NCBI RefSeq assembly: GCF_029227915.1
Contig: NC_079888.1
Coordinates: 12,137,001-12,197,000, forward strand
Length of the DNA stretch: 60,000 bases
Reading direction: 5' to 3'
Origin: Hydractinia symbiolongicarpus
Lineage: Eukaryota; Cnidaria; Hydrozoa; Anthoathecata; Hydractiniidae
In this document: positions 34,930 to 45,167 of the stretch, piece by piece
How the letters are laid out: the number at the start of each line of letters is the position of its first letter
Numbering within the stretch: the first letter of the stretch is position 1
Position numbers and translations under genes: made by a program
The notes under the pieces: generated by a model
Told to the model about the DNA's origin: nothing
Databases searched by the model: none
The model's input: only the letters and a program-made list of their open reading frames with translations

Positions 34930-35711
34930 ATGAAGACATCATTCCTCCTTGTTATCATATTTGTGCTGATAGAAAATATAGGAGTTGGGGACTGCATGGC
35001 TAGCGGATATTCCACAAAAATATTGGATCATAAAGGAAAACCAAAGAGAAAAGAATATCTGATTAAACTTGCAGTAAGAAAATTTCTACTAAGTTCGTTT
35101 GTTGTCAGTAAAATAATTCAAAAGTAGGCATAGTAGACGGTGTACTATAATTTAGAGTATCTCTTTATGCTTGAATGATTTTAGACGTTTGCGAGCTTAT
35201 TTCCATGCGGATAAAAAAGTTTATTTTGCAGGATTAATTTTTGCGAACGAATCCTTTTAAAGCTGTTTTCGAAGAATTATTTTCACGACTCTACCGGCAC
35301 TTCTCTGCAATGTTTAAATTATTCTAGGGTTAATAATCGAAAAAAGGTAGCTTTCAATTGAAATTGCTCATATGGCATAACCAGACCATTATTTTTCAGC
35401 CATAAGAAAGAAAAATTACTGAGGATACCAAGAGGGAAAAAAGCAATAAATCTTTTTTTTTTCAGAAGTTTGCAAAATTTATTCGCGAATGTCAATCTTC
35501 CTGAACTTAGAGCAGGTGGTGTTGTTATCTGTGTAATGATTTCGTTTAGAAACTAAAGTTACAACGATTCTGCCAATCAAATCCAACAATTTGCAAACGG
35601 TTGTTAAAGAGAGCCAAAAACATCGAAATAAAAGAACGGAATAACAATCACAAATTGAACAAGGCGATAGTAAAGTTGCGAATGTTGAGGAAACAGGATG
35701 CTATTTTTTGA
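34930..35711 (+). CDS. small secreted Cys/Lys-rich peptide, member B (two exons)
   Basis: Exon 1 at 34930-35073 (48 codons) and exon 2 at 35550-35711 (53 codons plus TGA) flank a 476-bp GT-AG intron in phase 0; the predicted protein is 101 aa. A signal peptide (residues 1-21) is followed by Cys-Met-Ala-Ser-Gly-Tyr. The exon 1 end is rich in Lys and Arg. Exon 2 repeats the family pattern Phe-Cys-x6-Cys-Lys-Arg-Leu-Leu-Lys with a basic helical tail. It is the closest relative of the 2075-2480 gene, with exon 2 of exactly equal length. Reading through the intron donor gives a 65-codon frame, which I reject in favour of splicing. An acceptor-like TTGATTTTCTAG lies about 40 nt before the ATG and AATAAA lies at 35748-35753. 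Confidence 0.75.
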
Positions 35712-35747
35712 AGTTTGTAAAAACAAGAACGAAGGTTATTTAAGAAA

Positions 35748-35753
35748 AATAAA
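35748..35753 (+). promoter_or_regulatory. candidate poly(A) signal of peptide gene B
   Basis: AATAAA about 37 nt after the TGA of the gene ending at 35711. The region is A-rich, so chance occurrence is possible. Confidence 0.4.
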
Positions 35754-36063
35754 AAAGAGTAAACGAAAATGATCAAGACTAAAGATGTAAGAATTAGCAG
35801 GAGTGAGCAACAATAAACGAGAATGAACCAGAATAAACGAAATTAAACGAAAATAAACGAGAATAAAAAGAACAAACAAACAAATGTGAAATACAACTAT
35901 TACCTTACGTGAAAAATAAAATAATGACTGTTATAATACTCGTTTTTTTTTAACTGAATGACTTTTTACAATGTGAGGCCGTGTTGTTTATGATTTGTCG
36001 AGTCTTAATGAAAATATAACTGGAGATCGATCGTTTCGCCACTATAAAATGATGAAGCGTTGT

Positions 36064-36103
36064 ATGTATATGTGTATGTGTGTGTTTGTGTGTGTGTGTG
36101 TGT
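36064..36103. repeat. (GT)n-rich microsatellite
   Basis: A GT/TGTG run with TATG interruptions lies directly at the left edge of the readable Penelope sequence. It may mark the truncation point. Confidence 0.8.
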
Positions 36104-37271
36104 ATATGTTGAAAAAGTTATAGAAACAAAAATTAAGCAAGGGGAAATGAAACATCTATTAATCTTATGTACAAAACATGTACATTTCAGTTTTAACAAC
36201 CAACTGTATATTCAGGTTGATGGTGTAACAATGGGCTCGCCTCTAGGACCAGTCCTAGCAAATATCTTCATGGTTGAGTTGGAGAATGAAATAGTCCCAA
36301 AATTAGAAAATTCAGTAAAATTTTGGAAGCGATATGTAGATGACACTATATGTTTTGTTAAGGAACCAGATAACCAGATAAACAATGTTCTGGTCACACT
36401 TAATAGTTACCATTCGAATATCCAGTTCACATATGAAGTTGAAAACGACAATTACATAGCCTTTCTTGATGTTAAAGTGAAACGTATGAATGATGGTTCA
36501 TTTAACACATCCAGTTATCGAAAAGACACGAACACTGACATATACATGCACTGGAATTCATTTGCACCACGCGCATGGAAAGTTGGAAAAGTTAAATCGT
36601 TGGTGTTGAGAGCGTTTAATATATGTTCTTCATCACAAGATCTGAAATACGAACTAAATCAATTAAAAAAATGTGTTTATAAATATCAATGGTTATCCAG
36701 AAGCAGTTGTATCCAATGTAATTAATAACACACGGCGAAATTTCAACATTCAAAATGCCGACACTGTGTCTAATGAAGACATCAATGAATCTCCAATAAC
36801 ACCTTTCATGGTTCTACCATACAAAGGAGATCATGGTAACTGCTTAGTAAAGCGTCTAAATAAAACTTTCAAACAGTTTCTACCTGCCAATGTCAAGCCA
36901 CGCATTGCTTATCAATGTCGAAAGTTATCTTCGCTATTTTCTGTGAAAGATAGAACCAAGGATGAACACAAACATGGTGTTGTGTACAAATACATTTGTC
37001 CGGTGGAATCGTGCGATGCTACATACATTGGTGAAACAGCGAGAAGGCTAAATGAAAGAATGATAGATCACCAAAAGCGCGATAAGAACTCTCACATCCT
37101 AAAACATTCAGTCACTGAGAATCACCCACTTGCTGAACAAAAAAACTTCAGTATTTTAATAGATAATGTTCACCACTTTAAAAAGAGGAAATAGCTGAGG
37201 CCATGTATATTCGCGATAACAGTCCCACGCTTAATGTACAGGAATTGTCTGTTCCATTAAAATTGTTTTAG
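36104..37271 (+). pseudogene. Penelope-like retroelement, partial RT plus GIY-YIG nuclease
   Basis: The readable frame starts inside the reverse transcriptase with Gly-Val-Thr-Met-Gly-Ser-Pro-Leu-Gly-Pro and Tyr-Val-Asp-Asp (the catalytic motif). The N-terminal half of the polymerase is missing. A frameshift near 36672 moves to the frame of 36673-37194, which has the linker and a GIY-YIG nuclease (Val-Tyr-Lys-Tyr-Ile-Cys-Pro, Tyr-Ile-Gly-Glu-Thr-Ala-Arg-Arg-Leu-Asn-Glu-Arg). A second frameshift near 37180 restores Glu-Glu-Ile-Ala-Glu-Ala-Met-Tyr-Ile-Arg and the usual end at 37271. Domain order and motifs are those of Penelope-like elements with an endonuclease. Two frameshifts and the 5' truncation make this copy inactive. 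Confidence 0.8.
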
Positions 37272-37486
37272 GATAAATATTATTTACTATCAACAAGGGG
37301 AGGAGTGCATTTGTGCTCCGCGCGGTGGACGTTACCCTTACCAACGGTATATAATTTAAATACTCTTGGGTTTGCCGTTATGTGTTATATGTTTTGTTAA
37401 GTATTGTTTTATACGTCCTCTGTGTATTATGTAGTTGTTGAAAATTATATTTAAAAAAAATTGTAAGATAATTGTAACAATTTACG

Positions 37487-37516
37487 TTGATAATGTCTTG
37501 TAGTAACAAGACGAAA
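37487..37516 (+). ncRNA. degenerate hammerhead-ribozyme-like motif of the Penelope element
   Basis: TTGATAA (37487-37493) stands where the core CUGAUGA would be. A 6-bp stem follows (GTCTTG 37495-37500 with CAAGAC 37507-37512) and then GAAA at 37513-37516. Hammerhead motifs are known in terminal repeats of Penelope-like elements, and this one sits about 215 bp downstream of the reading frame. Two core positions differ (C to T, and the essential G to A), one extra T precedes the stem, and stems I and III are not evident, so it is probably inactive. Confidence 0.4.
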
Positions 37517-37541
37517 TATCCGTTAAAATAAAATAAAAAAG

Positions 37542-37742
37542 ATGTCATCATCAATCAAACTTCTCGTACTTATTTTTATTATGAAGCGTTTGTATAATTG
37601 TGATTTGAACAACTGCTTGCCTCGTGCTGGAGCGTTCGCTTCCAGTGCAAAAGATCTAGATTCAGAGATGCCAGAGACCATAAAAGTGCGAATCTATCGT
37701 ATTTCCTTAGCTTTCAGCACGATGATAGGATTGATATCATAG
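37542..37742 (+). other. candidate first exon of a secreted peptide (low confidence)
   Basis: An ATG frame opens with a hydrophobic run of Leu, Val, Ile and Phe interrupted by Lys-Arg, then Cys-x4-Cys and an Ala-Phe-Ala-Ser-Ser segment. About 160 bp further on, after an acceptor-like TTTCTATTGCTTAG ending at about 37901, a Lys-rich open segment with an Ala-Arg-Met-Arg motif near its end recalls the basic tails of the three peptide genes. Linking the two needs a donor in phase 1 near 37710. It lacks the Phe-Cys-x6-Cys motif, so family membership is doubtful. Confidence 0.22.
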
Positions 37743-38938
37743 TAGATTGATTAAAATTATTTGAGGCGACATTTTAATAAAGTAAATGTATAGTTTTAAG
37801 TCGCGCTTGATTTTAAATTTAAAACGTCTGAAGTCTTGAGAATGTGCGTTTGCAGTTTCAACATCTGTTAAACTATATAGCTACGATGTTTCTATTGCTT
37901 AGAATCCAAAAAGGAGAAAAAAGTAATAGAATACTCCCAGCGCATGAAAAAACCCAAAAGAGTTACGAAAATTTATGCCTCGTCAAAACAATATTTGCTA
38001 CTTGCACGTATGCGTTATGATAAGGTGAAAACTTTCTCTTTTTTTGTAAACCCTAAAACAATTATCCAATGGTGTCACTTACATTTTTAATTTTCTTTTC
38101 TTTTGCAAGTAACTTGTCACAATGCAGTCACAATCTCATCATGATTTCAATCAAAAGCAACTAATTAAATGAATGCATTATTAAATTCATGTCATCAATA
38201 AGCAATGCTTTTTTCATTATGTCAAAACACTAAACCATGACAACAATCAAAACAGGTTAAAGAACATTGACATGTCAAGTGTCTCATACATGATTTAACA
38301 ATAAGAGATTTATTGCTAGTATAAAGACTTATCTTTTCCATTCTTCATCCTGCTAGGTTATGCCTATTCTTATTAAAAAATAGAAAAGGGAACCTAATTA
38401 GAGTAGATAATAAAAAATTTACTACGATAATACTGGCATGGCGAAAAAATATGTAATAAAATTTCCTAATGAACTTAATTAAAATCATGCATTAAAAGAT
38501 GAAGTCGTTTGTATATTCACTGAAACAATTTATCACAAAATTTTAAGTTCCTGCACCATATTTTAGCAAGGAGGTTAAACAAGACTGACAGTTCTGGGTC
38601 ACTCTTATTATTTTGTTCTTGGTGATAATCCAAAGAAATATGTAACGTACAATTTCAATGACGCAGTCGTATATATGAAACTTTTGTATACTGTTTTTAC
38701 ATCCAAGATGTTACGTGTCTGTGCATGTCATATTGCGCAGTCTGAAGTTACATTTCGTTAAAAGCATGCGTTTACATACAAGTTTCATTTCGCGAAAAGG
38801 GAAATCAAATCTATTGTTTTCAGCTGTAAAACTTTGTACTGCTCATACCGCAGAGTGAAAATCACTTCCGCCTGAATTCCACACCACTATTTTTTAACAC
38901 AAGTGAAACGGCAAAGCAAGTTTAAAACTCTATGCCAG
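37743..38938. other. intergenic DNA, nothing further recognised
   Basis: Apart from the Lys-rich open segment near 37901-38020 noted with the preceding entry, this AT-rich stretch shows no exon, RNA or repeat boundary. Confidence 0.45.
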
Positions 38939-39049
38939 TGTTGTAAACCAACCAAGTTGACCAAAAGCCAAGTTGGTTCAAACCAAGTAGTCCTGCGCGT
39001 ATTATAGTAAACCAAGTTAACTATTTCGAGTTTTTTTTTTTTTTTTTTT

Positions 39050-39952
39050 GAATTTCCATGCCCGAAGGCGTAGGAAATTCTTTAAAACCGTCGTTGTTTT
39101 TTTTCGGAGCATTTTTTGAGAAAAAATCGACCCTGGGATTTCACGTGTGTAGGTATAACTGACTAAAGGGGGATTTTCACGAAGCGAATTGAACGGCGAA
39201 TTCGACGGCGAATTGTATCTGAGCATGCGCAGTTTTGTTTGTTTTGATTTTACATCGAAATATTCGCTTCGCTGAAAAGTAGTAACAGCTCCTACTTTTT
39301 AGCGGCTAAAGTTTCGCTGCTAGTTTTTGACCAATCAGAACGCGGTTAACTAATGTAAACAATGAATTTGGCGCCTTATTTATTTTGTCGTGAAAATTAA
39401 AAAGCGAATTTGCCATCGAATTCGCCGTCGAATTCGCCGTTCAATTCGCTTCGTGAAAATCCCCCTTAACTAACTAACCCCGTCTTAAATGGTCAATTGC
39501 AACGTCACAGATTTAAACTTCGTACCCAAACTCCTTAAGTACTTGGAAGTCATCTAAATGACGTTTCAGGCCAAAATTGGTTTTTATTTTCGACAAAAAT
39601 AGGCACAGTTAATAAAAAAGTATGCTGAACATGATGGTCACATCAAAATTTTGATTTTTTGTCAACAAAATTCAGTTTAAGACCATAAACGTTTCAATCG
39701 CAAGACTTTCAACCATGAATGTTAGGCTGTATTTTTTGTTAGCAATTTCTTTTAAAATGTGAGTTTATTATGACACGTTTTGTTTTGTTTGCGTTTGTTG
39801 TAAGATATAATGTTACTTGTGTGCTTTATCTTCAGAGTTTTATGCACCAAACCTCTTCGAATGTTTGGCACGATAACACAAAGAATTAGCAGGTTGTCAT
39901 CAAATATTTTGGTAGCGAGCGGAAATTCTTAGAGCCCCCAGGGCTTCTTGTT
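39050..39952 (-). mobile_element. Helentron/HINE-like element R1, copy 2, with nested MITE
   Basis: In reverse orientation it has the hairpin end (GAATTTCC...GGAAATTC) at 39050, the GGGATTTCACG segment, one minisatellite unit, the ACCATAAACGTTTCAATCGC segment and the end AGCCCCCAGGGCTTCTTGTT at about 39952. It is split by the 300-bp element at 39167-39466. Confidence 0.65.
39167..39466. mobile_element. 300-bp MITE with long inverted repeats, TAA target duplication
   Basis: The left end AGGGGGATTTTCACGAAGCG and the inverted right end are identical over these 20 bases and continue through repeated GAATTCGACGGCGAATT-type words. TAA flanks both sides (39164-39166 and 39467-39469). A 3-bp TAA duplication is typical of Harbinger-type MITEs. 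It is nested in an R1 copy, which sits in a Ginger2-like element. Confidence 0.8.
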
Positions 39953-40955
39953 TTTTTTAACTTAGTTGACTCCATGCATCAATTTAACTCACTCCATTGT
40001 ACTTAGTAAAGTTCCCGATCTATTAAAGTCTGGATAATAAGGTAACAGACTAAATTTGGTTCATGATAGGGTTAATTGTTTGATGAGAGATTTAAAGGTA
40101 AACAGATGTATTTTTCAAGCTAAATTATATGTACAACGATTTTACATTTCAAGTACAAAAAGAGTTGTGTTGTGGCTGAAATTCTTTCAACAAACTCTTC
40201 CAATTTGGCGAAATTGGACCGTTTTTCAAGCAATCGTAAAACTTCACTTTGCCGTCTATGTTCAACAATGAAGTGTAGTGAGCTACGCTTTCTCTACGGT
40301 GTAGCGTAGTGCCCATCCATGTATACCTGAAATTCGAAAAAAATACCTATGAACGTGATCATAATAAAACAATTTATAGCATCCTTATACCTGAAATAGT
40401 TAACGACTTGTGTAAAACAAATATGGAGAGTCGATTAAATTTTGCAAACTTGTCAAATTTACTATCAATTTTAGTTACCTTTCTCCCTCCGGAAGGATGA
40501 TTTCTCGCGGAATGTTCTTTAATCCTGTCCCATCAAAGCTTTCCACAGATATCGGCAAAATAAGTGGGATCTAAATTTTTTTGGATCATAGGATTATTTT
40601 CCGTTGCACCACGGGTTGTTTTTTCCTCTAAAAATAGACATCAAATTCACATGGTGAAATATGAATTACGTCAAGCTATTTTTATCCCAATGAATGAATC
40701 TCCGTTTGGGTAATGGTTTTTCCAGTGGTCGCACACATGGCGCCTCAAATGATCCAACCAACCATTCAATGACGGCAGTTGTGAATAAGGATGCACTCGC
40801 ACCGTCACCAGTGTTCATTTGTGGAAAACAGAGGCTGCTTGACTAAGATTCTTTGACTGACAAAACTCACTACTGCAGTTGGACTGGATGTCATAGTCCA
40901 AAAGAAACTTCACAAATCGTGTGAATCGGGTGGTTTCGTCGCCAAAAAAGTCTAA

Positions 40956-41640
40956 CTAACCATTCGATTCCTCAATTCCACACATCTCTGCCAGGTTTAT
41001 TTTAGCTTGCATGAAATCATTAAGTGCTGCTAACTCTAACACTTCGGCCAATTCTTTAATTCGCAGAGAAGTGTATTCCAACAAATTGGTAAACAAAATA
41101 TTTTTGCTTCTACTTATAGTGCTTATAAGAGCAAGCCAATTGTCAACTGAACAAGTATTTGAAAGATAAACTCTTTCGTTGTCGCGAACAGATGATTCAC
41201 CAAAAGTAGGAAGATTAGATAAAGGTTTTTCCTGCGATACCGATCCATTATTTTTTTCTTCACTTGAAACCGAGTTTCCACATTTCTTCCCCTGGTGACA
41301 TCTGGAGTGACATATTTTTTTCCTTTTTTTACACAGACACAATTTTGTCACACACATTTCCCAGGGTACGAAACAATTTCAGATGTGGAAAATATCCTCC
41401 ATGCTGGCAAGCGACTTTGTACATTGGCGGTGTTGTGTTTTTAAGTTTGACAATCATCGCAGGTACTCTCTTCATTGCAACTTTCGCCCTATCAATTATA
41501 GGGACTTTCACAGCAACATTATCACCTACTTCAAATGTCCGAGTTTTGAGAACTGTTTTTTCATTCTTATTGCGTTGATGTTAGTGTTTTTTCGTACTTC
41601 ATCGCAGATCTTCCTTTGTTCTACGTGGTGATGTTTCTAG
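40956..41640 (-). pseudogene. C-terminal part of a KRBA2/Ginger2-like integrase protein
   Basis: Minus-strand frames 41570-41329 and 41357-40956 overlap and belong together across a frameshift. They show Val-Gly-Asp-Asn-Val-Ala-Val-Lys-Val-Pro-Ile-Ile-Asp-Arg, the beta-barrel segment that follows the integrase core in KRBA2-like proteins. A Cys/His cluster follows (Leu-Cys-Leu-Cys-Lys, His-Ser-Arg-Cys-His and Lys-Lys-Cys-Gly-Asn), the typical C-terminal metal-binding pattern. The later Ser-rich and Leu-rich tail is not recognised. The catalytic core is absent. Confidence 0.55.
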
Positions 41641-41948
41641 CTCTTCATAATGCTCTTTCCAGTTTCTTTAAACTTAAGAAATGCCATCAATGCTTTACCT
41701 GATAAATACAAAACCTTGTCCATGAGAAAGGTATTGTACACCTTCAATGCAGGTTGATTTTCACAAATTATTGATGTTATAACTTCACTTTCCTGGTCAT
41801 ACAGCAACAAGTAATCGTGTAATTCGACATCATCCCGCAAGCTGTCCTTCTCATACAGTAGGCTAAGAATCTGATAAATATTATCCTTCACATAGGATTT
41901 CAGTTCCTCAATGTCAACGTTAAGTTTCTTCAGGTCTGGATTGATCAC
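41637..41948 (-). pseudogene. acidic helical protein segment within the Ginger2-like element
   Basis: A 103-codon minus-strand frame with alternating hydrophobic and acidic residues (Leu-Leu-Leu-Tyr-Asp-Gln-Glu-Ser-Glu) and no recognised domain. It lies between the N-terminal and C-terminal pieces of the element's protein and is most simply a remnant of its central region or of a second protein. Confidence 0.35.
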
Positions 41949-42074
41949 TATTATTTTTTATTATCAGTGTCACTTCTATCGCGTTCTGCATCGTCTGCTT
42001 CATCGTTAGAAGAAACACTCTGAGGCATAGGTTTAACTTGTTCATCCCATTGTTTTGCTTCTTCCAGAAGCGTT

Positions 42075-42353
42075 TCAAGTTTCATTTTTTTGGAGGACTA
42101 CCTTCTGACAATTTCGGAGGATTTTCGCCCAAAACAAACTCTGGTAAAAAGTCGATGTCACTATCTGTGGAGAAGTCTGTTTTATTCTTTTCTTCATAAC
42201 TGGACTGATTGAATATCCACCTCCCTCACATGACAATAAATATCTTTTTACTTCCCCTAAATCAGTACGACTAATAAATTTTGAATTTGTTTTCACTTCA
42301 GCTAATCATTCTTCAAAACTTTTTCTGTGCTCGTCAAGCTTTTGTTCCGCCAT
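42075..42353 (-). pseudogene. N-terminal part of the Ginger2/KRBA2-like protein
   Basis: An ATG at 42353 (minus) opens a short Met-Ala-Glu-Gln-Lys-Leu frame. A TGA interrupts it after about 15 codons, and the same frame continues in 42296-42075 with a Ser-Arg-Thr-Asp-Leu-Gly-Glu-Val-Lys-Arg-Tyr-Leu segment. This recalls the N-terminal region of KRBA2-like transposon proteins. The frame is broken and truncated. Confidence 0.4.
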
Positions 42354-42486
42354 TTTGAACACCACGAGGTGAGTGAATAAAATAAGATACTCGCAGTTAA
42401 ACCAAGTTGGGAATTTCCGATTCGTTTAAACCGAGTTGTATTTTTGGACAACTTGGTTTAATATTTCACTTGGGTTACAACATCAG

Positions 42487-43115
42487 CAAACCAAAAAAAA
42501 AATTGTGTAAAGGAAGTACTAATGCACAGGTGCAGTTAACAGATGGTCGGTGTAAAACAAGCGTAAGGCCCGAAATTTCATGTAAATCTTTTAAATCTGA
42601 TTAATTTTTTGCTTTAAACAGAGTTCACAAAACAAATACTTTATTCTAATTTTTTCCTAGGATTCTCCATTGGCCTAAGATTTTGTGAATAATTAATGTT
42701 CTCTGTTAATAAACTAACGGTGTGCGTTCTATTTTGGTTGATTATTTACCAATTTAATGTACATAAAACACACGTTTTTTTTTACAAGTAAGACAGGATC
42801 TAGGCCTGAAATTATGCTAAAAATTAAGCAACCTTCTTACCAACCCTCAGGCCTCATACCCATCCCCTAAACACTTCTTTCTCGATTAGTACCCTGTTTA
42901 GTTAAATTGTCAAAAAAGATTTAACGTCGGTGCTTGTAGCTACAGCACTATAGTGCGCCTCAAAGAAACTTTTTGCGAAAAATGACGGGTTTGTTTAGAA
43001 TTATATAAAATAAAATCAGCATTTTAATACACTATCAACTTGGATAATTTATATTGTCTCAAAGTAGTTTTGCAGGTTTTGCTATTGTAGAGCTTGTTCT
43101 TATAGTTTACTTTTT
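42487..43115. other. intergenic DNA, nothing recognised
   Basis: Between the Ginger2-like element and R1 copy 3. The short frame at 42407-42604 lies over the transposon end and is not a gene. Confidence 0.5.
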
Positions 43116-44118
43116 GAATTTCCGCGCCCGAAGGCGTAGGAAATTCTTTAAAACCGTCGTTTTTTCTTTTGGAGCATTTTTTGAGAAAAAATCGACCCTG
43201 GGATTTCACGTTCCTCTGATTTTTTGTTACCTAAATGTCATTTTAGGCCAAAATTGGTTCAAAAATTAAAACTACTTTATCTTCCACAATATTTGGCACA
43301 GTTAACAAAAAAAGTACACTGAACATGATGGTGACATCAAAATTTCGATTTTTGGCCACCTTAAATGTCATTTTAGGCCAAAATTGGTCCAAAAATTAGA
43401 ACTACTTTATTTTCCACAATATTTGGCATAGTTAACAAAGAAAGTATGCCGAACATGATGGTGACATCAAAATTTCTATTTTTGGCCACTTTAAATGTCA
43501 TTTTAGGCCAAAATTGGTCCAAAAAATTAAAACTACTTTATTTTCCACAAAATTTGGCACAGTTAACAAAAAAATTATGCTGAACATGATGGTGACATCA
43601 AAATTTCGATTTTTGGCCACCTTAAATGTCATTTTAGGCCAAAATTGGTCCAAAAATTAAAACTACTTTATTTTCCACAAAATTTGGCACAGTTAACAAA
43701 AAAAGCATGCTAAACATGATGGTGACATCAAAATTTCGATTTTTGGCCACCTAAGTGTTATTTTAGGCCAAAATTGGTCCAAAAATTAAAACTACTTTAT
43801 TTTCCACAAAATTTGGCACAGTTAACAAAAAAAGTATGCTGAACATGATGGTGGCATCATCAAAATTTTGTTTTTTTGTCAACTAAATGCCGTTTAAGAC
43901 CATAAACGTTTCAATCGGAAGACCACTTTCAACCATGAATGATAGGCTATAATTTTTGTTCGCAATTTGGTTGTTTGTTGTAAGATGTAATGTCACTTGT
44001 GTGTCTTCAAGCACCAAACTTTTCGAATGTTTGGCACGATAACACAACGAATTAGCAGGTTGTCATCAAATATTTTGGTAGCGAGCGGAAATTCTTAGAG
44101 CCCCCAGGGCTTCTTGTT
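43116..44118 (-). mobile_element. Helentron/HINE-like element R1, copy 3, with five minisatellite units
   Basis: It has the terminal hairpin GAATTTCC-GCGCC-CGAA-GGCG-GGAAATTC at 43116, then five tandem units of about 130 bp (43210-43890). The word AGGCCAAAATTGG starts at about 43245, 43375, 43505, 43636 and 43765. After this come the shared ACCATAAACGTTTCAATCG segment and the end AGCCCCCAGGGCTTCTTGTT. It is the longest and cleanest copy in the window. Confidence 0.8.
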
Positions 44119-45167
44119 TGTAGGTGAAACCGAAGGACAAAAATAATCTTGGAAAAAAAAAAAATGTAAAGTAAACCATTAGTTCCAGACTAAATCTATT
44201 TAACAATAACTGCAAAGTGATGTAACAATATATTTTAGGTGTATACTTACATATATTTAAATATTCATATTTTATAAGCATTATACACGAGCAGCAATAA
44301 AATAACAAGTCAAAAACATCGAATCAGAAATTATGCCCTCCCCGGCTTAACAGTTAAAAACTGCTGCATGATATGATTGCACGGGAATATAAAATTGATT
44401 TGATAGATGACGATTGAACTAAACTCACTGGGATTTATCTAACTTAGGCAGATATAATGAAATAAAATTGTTTGTTGAAAATGTGTTGAGGGGAATATTA
44501 ACTTCTCATTTTTTCAAAAACCGAAATCTGTTGGAAGTTTATTTTTTAAAAAACAAAGTTTAAGATTTTATTGCAAAAAATTTAACTTTGCAAAACTGCC
44601 CATTTCTAAACTTTTAATTATTTTAAGCGGCGCGACATCTTTGATAATTTATTTTTTTGGTAAAAAGAACACGCGATCTCCAATCCTTACCGAACACATA
44701 TTTGACGTTTATAAAGTGTGTTGAAAACACGACTATGTATTACCAGAAACTCATTTATCATCAAAATTTTAGCTTTTTCCCATATTTTTGGTTTAATCGT
44801 TTTTAAAGATTTTTACGTAAAATGAAAAAAATTGCACTTGAAAGTTTTTTTCCACTCAACTGTTTCTTACAAAGTGCAAAAACACATTATCTCCCTCCGA
44901 AACCCCTAATTTCGCGTCTTTTGTCTCACTGAACTTTTCGCCCCTTTCTCCACGTTCTATAGTTAAGATAATAACATTATTTCTAAGAAGAGTGTTGTAG
45001 AGGAGAGACTTGCATTTAGTGTTGCTTTATCAGTAAATTAAAATGTCATTAAATACTAAAATATTTATCATACGCAACAAATTGTCAATAAATAAAAATA
45101 AAAATCTGAATAATACAATAACTAACACAGAGTTCCATTCATTCTGCTGAAAAGAACTGATGAATAT
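44119..45167. other. intergenic DNA, nothing recognised
   Basis: AT-rich DNA without supported exons. The minus-strand frame at 44066-44308 spans the R1 end and is not a gene. Confidence 0.5.

Larger units (their letters stand above)
38939..42482. mobile_element. Ginger2/KRBA2-like DNA transposon, internally deleted
   Basis: The ends are TGTTGTAAACCAA on the left and, inverted, TGTTGTAACCCAA on the right. Flanking tetramers are CCAG (38935-38938) and TCAG (42483-42486), one mismatch from a 4-bp duplication. Just inside, both ends repeat the word CCAAGTTG or AACTTGG several times. Internal minus-strand coding pieces resemble the N-terminus and the C-terminus of KRBA2-like integrase proteins. 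The integrase core itself is missing. A Helentron-like repeat (39050-39952), itself carrying a MITE, has inserted near the left end. Confidence 0.6.

Noticed and set aside
34930-35127. Reading peptide gene B as a single 65-codon exon
   Set aside because: The frame runs through a good GTAAGA donor that is conserved in member A, and the spliced form matches two paralogues.
40056-40500. Plus-strand frames of 71 and 63 codons inside the Ginger2-like element
   Set aside because: No similarity to transposon proteins; they lie opposite to the coding direction of the element.
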